Origin: Acidobacteriota bacterium
Lineage (GTDB): Bacteria; Acidobacteriota; Vicinamibacteria; Vicinamibacterales; UBA8438
Assembly: GCA_012963185.1 (NCBI GenBank)
Contig: DTWD01000113.1
Span: forward strand, 1-22,147
DNA length: 22,147 nucleotides
Direction: 5' to 3'
The position numbers and the translations under genes were made by a program. The stretch's first letter is position 1. Each line of letters begins with the position of its first letter. Under the pieces are notes generated by a model, which was not told where the DNA came from, searched no databases, and saw only the letters and a program-made list of their open reading frames with translations. Positions 7,233-14,438 of the stretch are shown here, piece by piece.

Positions 7233-7346
7233 TCAAGAACTGGTTGGGGGCGTTTCGAGGTTGGCCATAGATGATCCTTGGGCGTCAATGCCGACCCGCT
7301 TCTTGACCGTCTTGCGGACATCGTCATGCGCTAGTAGTCGTTTCGA
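7233..7346 (-). other. Short coding-like stretch after the membrane-protein gene, possible frameshifted tail
   Basis: In the 131-base gap between the adenosyltransferase and membrane-protein stops, the minus strand has an open stretch in the +1 frame relative to the upstream gene. It runs from 7346 to a TGA at 7235-7233. It reads as a plausible basic protein tail (DVRKTVKKRVGIDAQ, then MANLETPP) with coding-like codons, mostly G or C at third positions. It has no usual start codon except an ATG near its end. Separately, an ATG at 7327 overlaps the upstream stop by four bases but opens a poorly protein-like 68-residue frame that runs into the neighbouring gene. The stretch could be the real C-terminus after a frameshift, a remnant, or chance. 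Confidence 0.25.
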
Positions 7347-7818
7347 TTACCGTTTTTACCGCTGTGAATATACTGCGTGCGAGCTCCTGAGAGATACGTT
7401 CTCGGATGGCACCGCAAGGAATCAACAGAGTTGTGTCAGTAGTATCGATTGCGACATCCCAGCGATCCCGCGCAAAACCTTCGAGATGGTTTTCAACCAC
7501 TTCTTGAGGCACAGTTTCGGCATCCCGGGTGCCATGGCGCATGCTGGCGGCAATTGGGGTCCCGTTGATAAGTACTCGTGCCGCGGTAATAGAGGTCTTA
7601 TGGATGGGCTGTTGACCGAAATAAAACGCTGTAGCATCCTCGCTGAAGTAGGTTATCCCTGTTTCACTCGGAATTTCTGCCAGAATTGACTGGCCGGTTG
7701 CCTCAATCGAAATACGTTTCCGCCTGCGCTGCCTCCGATCACGTGTGAGCGAGGTGGCAAGACGTAGCGCAAAAAAGACCAGTGTGATCGCCAATACGAC
7801 CGCTACAATATCTCGCAT
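7324..7818 (-). CDS. Hypothetical single-pass membrane-anchored protein
   Basis: I do not recognise the family. The 164-residue product starts with one hydrophobic segment (about residues 4-24, IVAVVLAITLVFFALRLA) followed by a strongly basic stretch (RDRRQRRRKR). It therefore looks like an N-terminal membrane anchor with the basic side, and probably the remaining ~125 residues, in the cytoplasm. The soluble part has alternating strands and helices without known catalytic motifs; the hydrophobic run TTLLIPCGAIRERI near the end is the most distinctive segment. A TANNNT hexamer seven bases before the ATG and absence of overlap with other conserved genes support it as real. It diverges from hpnC with 35 bases between starts. 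The sequence just after its stop also looks coding in another frame. Confidence 0.7.
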   Translation of the reverse strand: MRDIVAVVLAITLVFFALRLATSLTRDRRQRRRKRISIEATGQSILAEIPSETGITYFSEDATAFYFGQQPIHKTSITAARVLINGTPIAASMRHGTRDAETVPQEVVENHLEGFARDRWDVAIDTTDTTLLIPCGAIRERISQELARSIFTAVKTVIETTTSA

Positions 7819-7825
7819 CTGTTTA

Positions 7826-7831
7826 ATGTTA
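7826..7831 (-). promoter_or_regulatory. Candidate leaderless -10 element for the membrane-anchored hypothetical gene
   Basis: On the minus strand TAACAT (TANNNT) ends seven bases before the ATG at 7818. It lies back to back with the candidate hpnC hexamer within a 35-base divergent gap. There is no Shine-Dalgarno sequence. Confidence 0.4.
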
Positions 7832-7838
7832 ATGCGCT

Positions 7839-7844
7839 ATCCTT
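7839..7844 (+). promoter_or_regulatory. Candidate leaderless -10 element for the hpnCDE operon
   Basis: TATCCT (TANNNT, 4 of 6 to TATAAT) lies nine bases before the hpnC ATG at 7854. The bases between are pyrimidine-rich with no Shine-Dalgarno sequence, which favours a very short or absent leader. No clear -35 box is visible. Confidence 0.35.
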
Positions 7845-7853
7845 CCGCCGACC

Positions 7854-8747
7854 ATGACCGATCAGGCAGAATTGCGGTTGGCGTATACGACATGTCTTCG
7901 GTTTGCGCGTGGCCACTATGAGAACTTTCCGGTAGCCTCACGCCTTCTGCCCTCCTCCATCCGCCCGCACATTGCCGCCGTTTATGCCTTTGCCCGTGTG
8001 GCCGATGACTTTGCTGATGAAGGTGACCGCACCGTTCAAGAACGTCTAAATTTGCTCGATCAGTGGGAAAGTCGTTTAGTTCAACCAAGGCCCGTGACAG
8101 TGACGAATGAGCCGTTCAGTGAGCTCGAACAACCGGATGCATTACACATTTTTGCAGCCTTGGGCCACACTATGGATAAGTTTGATCTGCCGGTCGAGCT
8201 GTTTAAGGATCTCTTAAGTGCGTTCCGGCAAGATGTCACGGTAAAGCGCTACGCTAGTTGGGCTGAATTGCTTGACTATTGTCGACGCTCGGCTAATCCA
8301 ATTGGTCGTATCGTGCTTCGATTGGCGGGCCACAGCGACCCGCTACTAGATCGGCAGTCTGACTGTGTGTGCTCGGCATTGCAGATCACTAACTTTCTTC
8401 AAGATTTTGGTCGTGATTGGAAGAATGGGCGATTATATGTACCCCTTGATATGCAGAACGAGTGCGGGGCGAAGCTTGCTGACCTAGAGGCGAGCTTAGT
8501 GACTTCCGAATGGCGCGCGACCTTAGAAGGCTGTGTGGAAAAAACCCAGGATCTTTTCCTTGCAGGACGACCAGTTTGTGACGGGTTTACCGGTTCTCTC
8601 AGAATGGAACTCCGTTTAACCTGGCTTGGAGGAATGCGGATTCTCGATCGTGTCGGACAGACACGGTACGATCCGTTGAATGAACGCCCAGTCCTCGGAA
8701 TTAGCGATTTTGCGCCGTTGGTCTGGCGGGCGGTTGTGTGGACGTGA
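7854..8747 (+). CDS. hpnC: Squalene/phytoene synthase family protein HpnC (hydroxysqualene synthase)
   Basis: Converts presqualene diphosphate to hydroxysqualene in the three-enzyme bacterial squalene route. The 297-residue product has the trans-isoprenyl-diphosphate synthase fold signature: the first aspartate-rich motif is ADDFADEGD (D51-E56), and the second is NFLQDFGRDWKNGRLYVP with D184 and D188. HpnC-type openings (LRFARGHYENFPVASRLLP and YAFARVADDFADEGDR) distinguish it from HpnD. It is the first gene of hpnC-hpnD-hpnE; its TGA overlaps the GTG of hpnD in GTGA at 8744-8747, indicating translational coupling. The triad order is the same as in hopanoid-producing bacteria, but no squalene-hopene cyclase is in the window. 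Confidence 0.94.
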   Translation: MTDQAELRLAYTTCLRFARGHYENFPVASRLLPSSIRPHIAAVYAFARVADDFADEGDRTVQERLNLLDQWESRLVQPRPVTVTNEPFSELEQPDALHIFAALGHTMDKFDLPVELFKDLLSAFRQDVTVKRYASWAELLDYCRRSANPIGRIVLRLAGHSDPLLDRQSDCVCSALQITNFLQDFGRDWKNGRLYVPLDMQNECGAKLADLEASLVTSEWRATLEGCVEKTQDLFLAGRPVCDGFTGSLRMELRLTWLGGMRILDRVGQTRYDPLNERPVLGISDFAPLVWRAVVWT

Positions 8748-9574
8748 GTCGAGATACTAATTTTCATTACTCGTTTTTAGTGCTTCCGCCAGAGAAACGT
8801 CGCGCGATTGTTGCGGTATGGGATTTTTGTCGTGCGGTCGATGATGCTGTTGATTGTCCGACATATGAGACTGGTATCCGAGGACTCCGTCAAGAGATTG
8901 GCCGTTGGCGACAAGAGCTTGACCACTGCTATGGCCACGGTATGCCGGCTACGGACGAAGGCCGTCACCTTAAGCCATACATCGTTCGCTTTCAGCTGCC
9001 GAGAAAGTCATTTGAAGATTTGATAGACGGCGTGGAGACGGATGTTACGTGCAAACGGTATGACACATTCGATCAGCTTTATCAGTACTGTTTACGGGTC
9101 GCGTCAGCTGTCGGTCTGATTTGTATCGAGATTTTCGGCTATCGAAACCCGCAAGCACGAGACTATGCTGTTGCCCTTGGTGTGGCATTACAGCTAACGA
9201 ATATTGTCAGAGATGTACCTGTCGATCTTGTGAATGGTCGTATTTATTTGCCGCAGGAAGATATGTCTCAGTTTGGCGTTAGCGAGCGTAACCTTACTGC
9301 CGGGCTTTCCGGTTCCGTCGCAGATTTGCTCGCATTTGAATGTAATCGTACAAGAGCTTATTACAGAGCATCGCAAGATGCATTACCGGATGAAGATGCT
9401 CGTTCCCTGGTTGCGGCAGAGATTATGAGTGGAATTTACCTCGCGATACTTAACCGGATTGAGACGAGAAACTACGATATTTTTAGTGAGGTGGTACGGG
9501 TGCCGCGGCCACGGCGGGCAGTAATAGCAATGCAGGTATGGACACGGGTCATGACACGCGGGTTGATTACGTGA
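8744..9574 (+). CDS. hpnD: Presqualene diphosphate synthase HpnD
   Basis: Condenses two farnesyl diphosphates to presqualene diphosphate, the first committed step to squalene. The 276-residue product begins with RDTNFHYSFLVLPPEKRRAI, the characteristic HpnD opening. Aspartate-rich motif one is AVDDAVD (about D33-D37) and motif two is NIVRDVPVDLVNGRIYLP (about D157 and D161). I chose GTG 8744 because it makes a 4-base GTGA overlap with the hpnC stop and matches the family's N-terminus; a GTG six bases earlier (8738) is in frame. Its own stop overlaps the hpnE GTG in the same GTGA form at 9571-9574. It acts before HpnC in the pathway although it lies second in the operon. Confidence 0.95.
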   Translation: MSRDTNFHYSFLVLPPEKRRAIVAVWDFCRAVDDAVDCPTYETGIRGLRQEIGRWRQELDHCYGHGMPATDEGRHLKPYIVRFQLPRKSFEDLIDGVETDVTCKRYDTFDQLYQYCLRVASAVGLICIEIFGYRNPQARDYAVALGVALQLTNIVRDVPVDLVNGRIYLPQEDMSQFGVSERNLTAGLSGSVADLLAFECNRTRAYYRASQDALPDEDARSLVAAEIMSGIYLAILNRIETRNYDIFSEVVRVPRPRRAVIAMQVWTRVMTRGLIT

Positions 9575-10917
9575 ATTACGACGTCATTGTCGTTGGGGCT
9601 GGTTTTGCTGGTTTGAGTGCGGCTGTTGACCTCGCAGAGCGTGGAGTTCGCGTTCTAGTCCTTGAAGCAAATCGCCATCTTGGCGGGCGTGCTACGGCAT
9701 ATCGAAACTCGGTGTCTGGTGGGTCTATTGACAATGGGCAACATGTGCTTTTTGGCTGCTACCATCAAACTTTCAGGTTTCTCAGACGTCTCGGCGTCGA
9801 TCGCGACGTTGAGCTACAGCGGACACTCACTGTGGACAGCATTGACACCGATGGGACACTGACGACATTTGACTGTCCGCATCTACCGCCGCCGTTCAAT
9901 CTAGTCGCAGGAGTGTTTGAGTGGGATCGATTACCGCTTTCTGAGCGCGTGTCGATGTTGCGGCTGATTCCTCCGCTCTTTCGCGCTCAGCGTGAACGTA
10001 CCAGTGAGCTGCATTGGGTTTCCGCTGATGAAACGGTTAGCGCATGGCTAGAGCGCCATGGGCAGGGACCACGAATTCGGCAGCTCCTATGGGAACCGCT
10101 GGCTGTCGCTGCTCTCAATCAACAGCCAGACCGTGCTGCAGCGAAGTCATTCGTTCGTGTATTAAGTGCACTCTGTGGTCCGAATAGTGGTGACTCAGCT
10201 ATAGGAATACCGCTGAAACCACTTGATCTTTTTTATGCAGAGCCAGCGCGGAGATTCATTGAACAGCGTGGAGGTGAGGTGTGGACCAATAGTCGGGCTC
10301 ACGTAAATGTTCATGGGAACCGGGTGATATCGGTTGAGACTGCGACCGAGAGCCTGAAGTCACACGCGACCATTTCGGCAGTGCCGTGGTACGCGATTGA
10401 CACTGTTTTTCCGGGCCGTCCGGAAACGCTCGAGGCACTAACGTCTGCTGCGGCGTTAACTGAATGCTCACCGATTGTCACCGTGAATTTGTGGCTGGAT
10501 CGTCGGGTATTACCTAGACAATTTATTGGTTTACCCGGCCGGGTGATGCACTGGGCTTTCCAGAAAGGGTTGCCTTTTGGCGGTCAAGGTTCGTACGTTT
10601 CTATGGTTTCAAGTGGCGCAGATGTACTCACTAAATTGTCCAATCAAAAGATAATTGATATCGCTGTCAGTAACCTTCGTGCCGCCTTTCCAGAGCCTAA
10701 CTGGCAAGTCACTGGTGCGTCGGTAATTCGAGAACGCCGCGCGACGTTTTCTCTTGCACCGGGCCAACCGTCTCGGCCCGGTACCGAGACGAACATTGAA
10801 GAATTATTTCTTGCTGGTGATTGGGTTGAAACTGGTCTACCAAGTACGATTGAAAGCGCCGTCGTTAGTGGGCATCGAGCGGCTGAGTCTGTTTATCGAT
10901 TACTCGCAGTCGCTTAG
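9571..10917 (+). CDS. hpnE: Hydroxysqualene dehydroxylase HpnE (squalene-associated FAD-dependent oxidoreductase)
   Basis: FAD enzyme that reductively removes the hydroxyl of hydroxysqualene to give squalene. The 448-residue product has an N-terminal FAD-binding Rossmann motif (YDVIVVGAGFAG), the acidic residue and GG of LEANRHLGGRATAYR, and the family stretch DNGQHVLFGCYHQTFRFLRRLG. The C-terminal FAD-contact motif LFLAGDWVETGLPSTIESAV is also present. GTG 9571 is preferred over the in-frame ATG 9538 because it gives the GTGA overlap with hpnD and starts three residues before the conserved strand. With hpnC and hpnD it forms a complete farnesyl-diphosphate-to-squalene module. Squalene could feed hopanoids or another triterpenoid; the cyclase must be elsewhere. 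Confidence 0.95.
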   Translation: MNYDVIVVGAGFAGLSAAVDLAERGVRVLVLEANRHLGGRATAYRNSVSGGSIDNGQHVLFGCYHQTFRFLRRLGVDRDVELQRTLTVDSIDTDGTLTTFDCPHLPPPFNLVAGVFEWDRLPLSERVSMLRLIPPLFRAQRERTSELHWVSADETVSAWLERHGQGPRIRQLLWEPLAVAALNQQPDRAAAKSFVRVLSALCGPNSGDSAIGIPLKPLDLFYAEPARRFIEQRGGEVWTNSRAHVNVHGNRVISVETATESLKSHATISAVPWYAIDTVFPGRPETLEALTSAAALTECSPIVTVNLWLDRRVLPRQFIGLPGRVMHWAFQKGLPFGGQGSYVSMVSSGADVLTKLSNQKIIDIAVSNLRAAFPEPNWQVTGASVIRERRATFSLAPGQPSRPGTETNIEELFLAGDWVETGLPSTIESAVVSGHRAAESVYRLLAVA

Positions 10918-10953
10918 ATCCTCAACAGGCAGAGTTTTTGTCTTAAGTGTTCT

Positions 10954-12135
10954 ATGAATTCCGTCATCGTTCATTATCAAGAAATCGCCCTTAAAGGACG
11001 TAATAGACCATGGTTTGTTGAGCGGCTTGTTAACAATCTACGAGATGTGACTCGTGATCTTAACATCCAACAAGTACGACCACTGATGGGGCGGATCGAG
11101 CTCACACTAGGTTCCGAATGTGAGTGGTCGATGGTACGTGAACGAGTCAGCCGCGTGTTTGGGATCGCAAACTATGCACGGGCGGGTCGAACGAAACGTG
11201 ATGTTGATGAGATTGCGGCCATGGTACTGGGTGATCTCGATCGTGACGAACGTGTTTCTAAAGAGAGGGTGGAGTGTTTTCGTGTGCGAGCCAGTCGCGC
11301 GGACAAATCATATTACTTGACTTCACCAGAGCTTGAACGAGAGGTTGGTGGGCGCATCAAGCAGTCGAAAGGATGGACCGTCGATCTCGTTAATCCTGAT
11401 CTTGAAATTCGTGTTGAGGTTCTCCCAGAGTGCGTCTTTTATGCGTTGAATAAAGAACCAGGTCAAGGGGGACTTCCGACCGGGACGAGTGGGGCTGCAA
11501 TGTGCTTGTTGTCCGGCGGCATTGATTCCCCTGTTGCAGGTTTTCGACTCATGAAACGGGGGTGCCGCGTTCATTTTGTACATTTTCATGCGTATCCCAT
11601 TCTTTCTCGCACATCTCAGGACAAAACCAAGGAACTTACTGAGCTCTTGACGCGCTATCAATTGCGTTCTCGTTTGTACACCGTACCGTTCGGGGAACTT
11701 CAGCAACGGGTTGTTGTCTCCGTTCCTCCGCGTCTTCGTGTGGTGCTTTATCGACGCCTGATGATGCGAATTGCAGAACGACTCGCACATGTATCAGGTG
11801 CGAAAGCGCTTGTTAGCGGGGAATCTGTGGGGCAGGTGGCCTCTCAAACGTTGGAGAACCTGTCGGTGATCAACGAAGTCGTTTCATTGCCCGTACTGAG
11901 ACCTTTGATCGGTTACGACAAGGAGGAGATTACTCGCGAGGCAAAACGACTGGGATCGTATCCTATTTCTATCATCCCGGATGAGGATTGCTGCACACTG
12001 TTTACCCCCAAAAGTCCAGCCACCAAGGCGAGGCGAGAAGATGTTGAACGAGCGGAATCGGCTTTGCCTATTGCTGACATGGTAGAAAAAGTGTTGGAAC
12101 TGACAGAACGACAAGACTACGAGTTTCCTTCTTAA
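10954..12135 (+). CDS. thiI: tRNA 4-thiouridine synthetase ThiI, without rhodanese domain
   Basis: Sulfurtransferase that makes 4-thiouridine at tRNA position 8 and, in some bacteria, helps form the thiazole of thiamine. The 393-residue product has an N-terminal ferredoxin-like/THUMP region (about residues 1-165; HYQEIALKGRNRPWFVERL is typical) and an adenylating PP-loop domain with SGGIDSPVA at 187-195. GESVGQVASQTLENL (about 289-303) is another conserved block. A cysteine pair in PDEDCCTLFTP (C346-C347) includes the position of the conserved PP-loop-domain cysteine. It stops before the C-terminal rhodanese domain found in enterobacterial ThiI, so sulfur must be delivered by another protein. 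It follows hpnE by 36 bases and may be read through from that operon, though the functions are unrelated. Confidence 0.96.
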   Translation: MNSVIVHYQEIALKGRNRPWFVERLVNNLRDVTRDLNIQQVRPLMGRIELTLGSECEWSMVRERVSRVFGIANYARAGRTKRDVDEIAAMVLGDLDRDERVSKERVECFRVRASRADKSYYLTSPELEREVGGRIKQSKGWTVDLVNPDLEIRVEVLPECVFYALNKEPGQGGLPTGTSGAAMCLLSGGIDSPVAGFRLMKRGCRVHFVHFHAYPILSRTSQDKTKELTELLTRYQLRSRLYTVPFGELQQRVVVSVPPRLRVVLYRRLMMRIAERLAHVSGAKALVSGESVGQVASQTLENLSVINEVVSLPVLRPLIGYDKEEITREAKRLGSYPISIIPDEDCCTLFTPKSPATKARREDVERAESALPIADMVEKVLELTERQDYEFPS

Positions 12136-12153
12136 ATAGCATTTGCGTCGACC

Positions 12154-12167
12154 ACACAGATTTGTGT
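12154..12167. repeat. Small inverted repeat between convergent thiI and Nudix genes
   Basis: ACACA (12154-12158), a four-base loop GATT and TGTGT (12163-12167) form a short stem in the 43-base gap between the two stops. It is readable from both directions but lacks GC-rich pairs and a T-run, so a terminator role is weakly supported. Confidence 0.2.
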
Positions 12168-12178
12168 CGGCTGGGTTC

Positions 12179-12721
12179 CTAAATCAGATCCGGATGCAAT
12201 AATCCGAGGTCGTAATCCTTTAATGCGTCTCGGGTACTACGAAACGCGAGTTCGTTCCACGGAATATCTGCACGTTCAAACCAGGCTGCTTCCAATGACT
12301 CGTCTTCAGGTCTGAGCTCACCTCCAGTTACAGTTGCTGCGTAAACAAGCACAATTGGGACAACACCAGGATAAGCGTAGATATTGATGAGTCCGGTTAT
12401 TTTGACATCAAGATTGGCCTCTTCACGCGCTTCCCGCACTGCTGCAAACGTGGGGGGTTCGCCTCGGTCGACGTAGCCACCGGGGTAGACCCATTTGCCA
12501 TAGCCTGGTTCAATTGAGCGCTTTACAAGGGCAAACTGATTGGCCTGATTAGTGATTACGGTTCCGACAGCGACTTTGGGGTCAAGATAGACCACATGAC
12601 CACAACGTACACAAGTCGGTCGTTTTGGTTCACCGATCTTGACTTCCTTGACCGCTAAGGCGGCACCACAACGGGAGCAGAAACAATCCAAAGAGTGATG
12701 GTCGTGTAAGTGGTTCTCCAT
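12179..12721 (-). CDS. Zinc-ribbon Nudix hydrolase
   Basis: Predicted pyrophosphohydrolase of 180 residues. An N-terminal zinc ribbon (C15-X2-C18 and C37-X2-C40 counted from ATG 12721) is followed by the Nudix box GYVDRGEPPTFAAVREAREEANL, which matches G-X5-E-X7-R-E-U-X-E-E-X-G-U except that Asn replaces the last Gly. The arrangement resembles NADH pyrophosphatase-type and ADP-ribose pyrophosphatase-type Nudix enzymes, but the substrate cannot be assigned. ATG 12721 is preferred over the in-frame ATG at 12745, because the latter overlaps the def start codon and adds eight residues without family features. It diverges from def, with only 22 bases between starts and a shared AT-rich core. Confidence 0.9.
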   Translation of the reverse strand: MENHLHDHHSLDCFCSRCGAALAVKEVKIGEPKRPTCVRCGHVVYLDPKVAVGTVITNQANQFALVKRSIEPGYGKWVYPGGYVDRGEPPTFAAVREAREEANLDVKITGLINIYAYPGVVPIVLVYAATVTGGELRPEDESLEAAWFERADIPWNELAFRSTRDALKDYDLGLLHPDLI

Positions 12722-12727
12722 CGTAAC

Positions 12728-12735
12728 GTTATAAT
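12728..12735. promoter_or_regulatory. Shared divergent promoter core for Nudix gene and def
   Basis: The bases GTTATAAT hold TATAAT on the plus strand (12730-12735), eight bases before the def ATG at 12744. They also hold TATAAC on the minus strand (12733 to 12728), six bases before the Nudix ATG at 12721. Both would give transcripts starting at or next to the start codon. The two hexamers overlap by four bases, so a single symmetric -10 region may fire in both directions. No -35 consensus is obvious on either side. Confidence 0.55.
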
Positions 12736-12743
12736 CCAATACC

Positions 12744-13277
12744 ATGTCGATTTTAAAGGTATCCCGAATGGGGCACCCGGTCCTTCGACAACGGACCGCA
12801 CTGATTCAACCGGATGAAATTGATACGGCGTCGATGCGATGTCTTATTGATGACATGTTTGACACGATGAATGAATACGCAGGAATTGGTTTGGCGGCTC
12901 CGCAAGTGCATCAAGACCGACGGTTGTTCGTTGCTGGTGCTGACGATCCTAATTCAACCATGCAGCCCGTTGTGATGATTAATCCCGAGATTGAGGTGAT
13001 CGACGAGGTTGAAGAGGAGGATTGGGAAGGATGTCTAAGTATTCCAGATATTCGTGGCAAAGTACCCCGCGCCAAGAAGATCCGTGTCCGTTTTCTTGAT
13101 CGGTATGGCAATTCACAGCAGTTTACGGCATCTGGTTTTCCGGCCCGAGTGATTCAGCACGAGACTGATCATTTGAATGGGTTACTGTTCGTCGACCGCA
13201 TGACATCCTTTGAAAGTTTGACCTTTCTTGAAGAATACGGTCGCTACTGGGATAGCGGCTCCGGTTCTGACGGGTGA
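12744..13277 (+). CDS. def: Peptide deformylase
   Basis: Metalloenzyme that removes the N-formyl group from new proteins, essential in most bacteria. The 177-residue product carries all three signature motifs in order: GIGLAAPQV (residues 47-55), EGCLSIP with metal ligand C97, and QHETDHLNG with H139, catalytic E140 and H143. The length is usual. ATG 12744 is preceded eight bases upstream by a perfect TATAAT and by no Shine-Dalgarno sequence, so a leaderless mRNA is likely. The next gene on the same strand, the DegT-type aminotransferase, begins 28 bases after the def stop, so the two probably share this promoter. No methionyl-tRNA formyltransferase gene, a frequent def partner, is in the window. 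Confidence 0.97.
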   Translation: MSILKVSRMGHPVLRQRTALIQPDEIDTASMRCLIDDMFDTMNEYAGIGLAAPQVHQDRRLFVAGADDPNSTMQPVVMINPEIEVIDEVEEEDWEGCLSIPDIRGKVPRAKKIRVRFLDRYGNSQQFTASGFPARVIQHETDHLNGLLFVDRMTSFESLTFLEEYGRYWDSGSGSDG

Positions 13278-13304
13278 TAGTCGAGTTTCTGTCTGGTAGT
13301 GTGC

Positions 13305-14429
13305 ATGCAGTTTCTTGATTTGCAACGTCAGTACGCGGCATATCGCGAAGAGATCGATACGCGAATGCGTAGGGTTCTAGAGCATACGCGCTTTGTCATG
13401 GGGCCGGAGATCGAGGAACTTGAGCACATACTTGCCTCACGTATTGGCGTGACGCACGCAATAACAACGGCAAGTGGGACCTCAAGTCTTGAGCTGTCAC
13501 TTCGAGCTCTCAAAATTGGACCAGGCGATGAAGTTATTGTGCCAGCGTTTACGTTTGTGGCATCGGCAGAGGTTATACGCCTTGTTGGAGCCACACCGGT
13601 ATTTGTCGATATTCAGCGTAACTCTTTTAATATCGATCCGACCGCCTTTGATGATGCAGTGACGGCGCGAACAAAAGCCGTTATCGCCGTCGATCTCTAT
13701 GGTCAGATGGCGGACTATAAACAACTGAATACGTTGGCGGCAGTCCATCAGATTACGGTTATCGAAGATGCTGCACAAAGTTTTGGGGCGACGCAGCACG
13801 AGTTGTCAAGTGGCGCTGCCGCTCACGTTGGCACCACGAGTTTTTTTCCAACAAAGACACTCTCTTGTTTCGGAGATGGCGGAGCACTTTTTACGAATGA
13901 CGACGCAGTTGCTGAACGGGTCCGTGCTTTGCGCACTCACGGGGGACAGGGTTTTGATCATCAACACATTGGTACTAATGCCAGGTTTGACACGATTCAG
14001 GCTGCGGTGCTTATTGCAAAGTTACCTCATTTCAATGATGAGATTTTGATACGCCAGCAAATAGCTGGACGTTACTCAGAGGCGCTCGGTGACGTATGTC
14101 GAGTGCCTAGTCCGACACCTGGCAATACGCATGTTTTTACGCCCTATACGGTGCGTTTAAACAACCGAGACCGGGTTTGTGCGCTTCTTCGTGAGCGTGG
14201 CATACCAGTCGCGATTTATTATCCACGCTGTTTACACGAACAGCCGGCTTATTCTGCGTATGCGACTTCAAAAAGCTTTTCGGAAGCCGAACTGGCATCA
14301 CGGGAAGTGATCAGTCTGCCGTTGTATCCATTTTTTACGGAATCGGAACAGGATCGTGTTATCCGAGGGCTTAGGGATGTGATTGCAGAAGTTGGCAATG
14401 ACCGCGGAAGCGGTCTTGGTCAACAGTAG
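13305..14429 (+). CDS. DegT/DnrJ/EryC1-family PLP-dependent sugar aminotransferase
   Basis: Pyridoxal-phosphate enzyme of 374 residues that transaminates nucleotide-linked keto-sugars for surface polysaccharides or glycosylation. The start MQFLDLQRQYAAYREEI is the standard opening of the family and fixes ATG 13305 over the upstream GTG 13299. Conserved segments are TTASGTSSLELSLRAL (phosphate binding), VPAFTFVASAEVIRLVGATPVFVD, VIEDAAQSFGA and SFFPTKTLSCFGDGGAL with the Schiff-base lysine K184. The last motif resembles WbpE-like enzymes for UDP-GlcNAc-derived 3-ketosugars, but substrate assignment is not safe. No other sugar-nucleotide or glycosyltransferase gene is nearby, which is unusual because these genes often sit in polysaccharide clusters. 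It converges on the ThyX-like gene with nine bases between stops. Confidence 0.93.
   Translation: MQFLDLQRQYAAYREEIDTRMRRVLEHTRFVMGPEIEELEHILASRIGVTHAITTASGTSSLELSLRALKIGPGDEVIVPAFTFVASAEVIRLVGATPVFVDIQRNSFNIDPTAFDDAVTARTKAVIAVDLYGQMADYKQLNTLAAVHQITVIEDAAQSFGATQHELSSGAAAHVGTTSFFPTKTLSCFGDGGALFTNDDAVAERVRALRTHGGQGFDHQHIGTNARFDTIQAAVLIAKLPHFNDEILIRQQIAGRYSEALGDVCRVPSPTPGNTHVFTPYTVRLNNRDRVCALLRERGIPVAIYYPRCLHEQPAYSAYATSKSFSEAELASREVISLPLYPFFTESEQDRVIRGLRDVIAEVGNDRGSGLGQQ
14400..14415 (+). repeat. GC-rich hairpin at the 3' end of the aminotransferase gene
   Basis: GACCGC (14400-14405), a GGAA tetraloop of GNRA type, and GCGGTC (14410-14415) form a perfect six-pair stem in the last codons of the gene, 12 bases before the stop. 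It may help stabilise or end the transcript before the tightly convergent neighbour. The following bases are not a T-run, so classical intrinsic termination is doubtful. Confidence 0.35.
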
Positions 14430-14438
14430 CTGTTGATA

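Noticed and set aside
7193..7323. tRNA or small RNA gene in the 131-base gap
   Set aside because: No cloverleaf arms, T-loop consensus or CCA end could be found on either strand.
7121..7327. 68-residue minus-strand reading frame starting with an ATGA overlap after the membrane-protein gene
   Set aside because: The ATGA overlap is tempting, but the product has low-complexity, unlikely composition and its 3' third is antisense to the conserved end of the adenosyltransferase.
12136..12178. Intrinsic terminator between convergent thiI and Nudix genes
   Set aside because: The stem has only five pairs, weak outer pairing and no T-run on either strand; kept only as a low-confidence repeat.
14430..14438. 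Shared bidirectional terminator between the DegT-type and ThyX-like genes
   Set aside because: The gap is nine bases; the nearest stem is inside the DegT-type coding region and is not followed by T residues.
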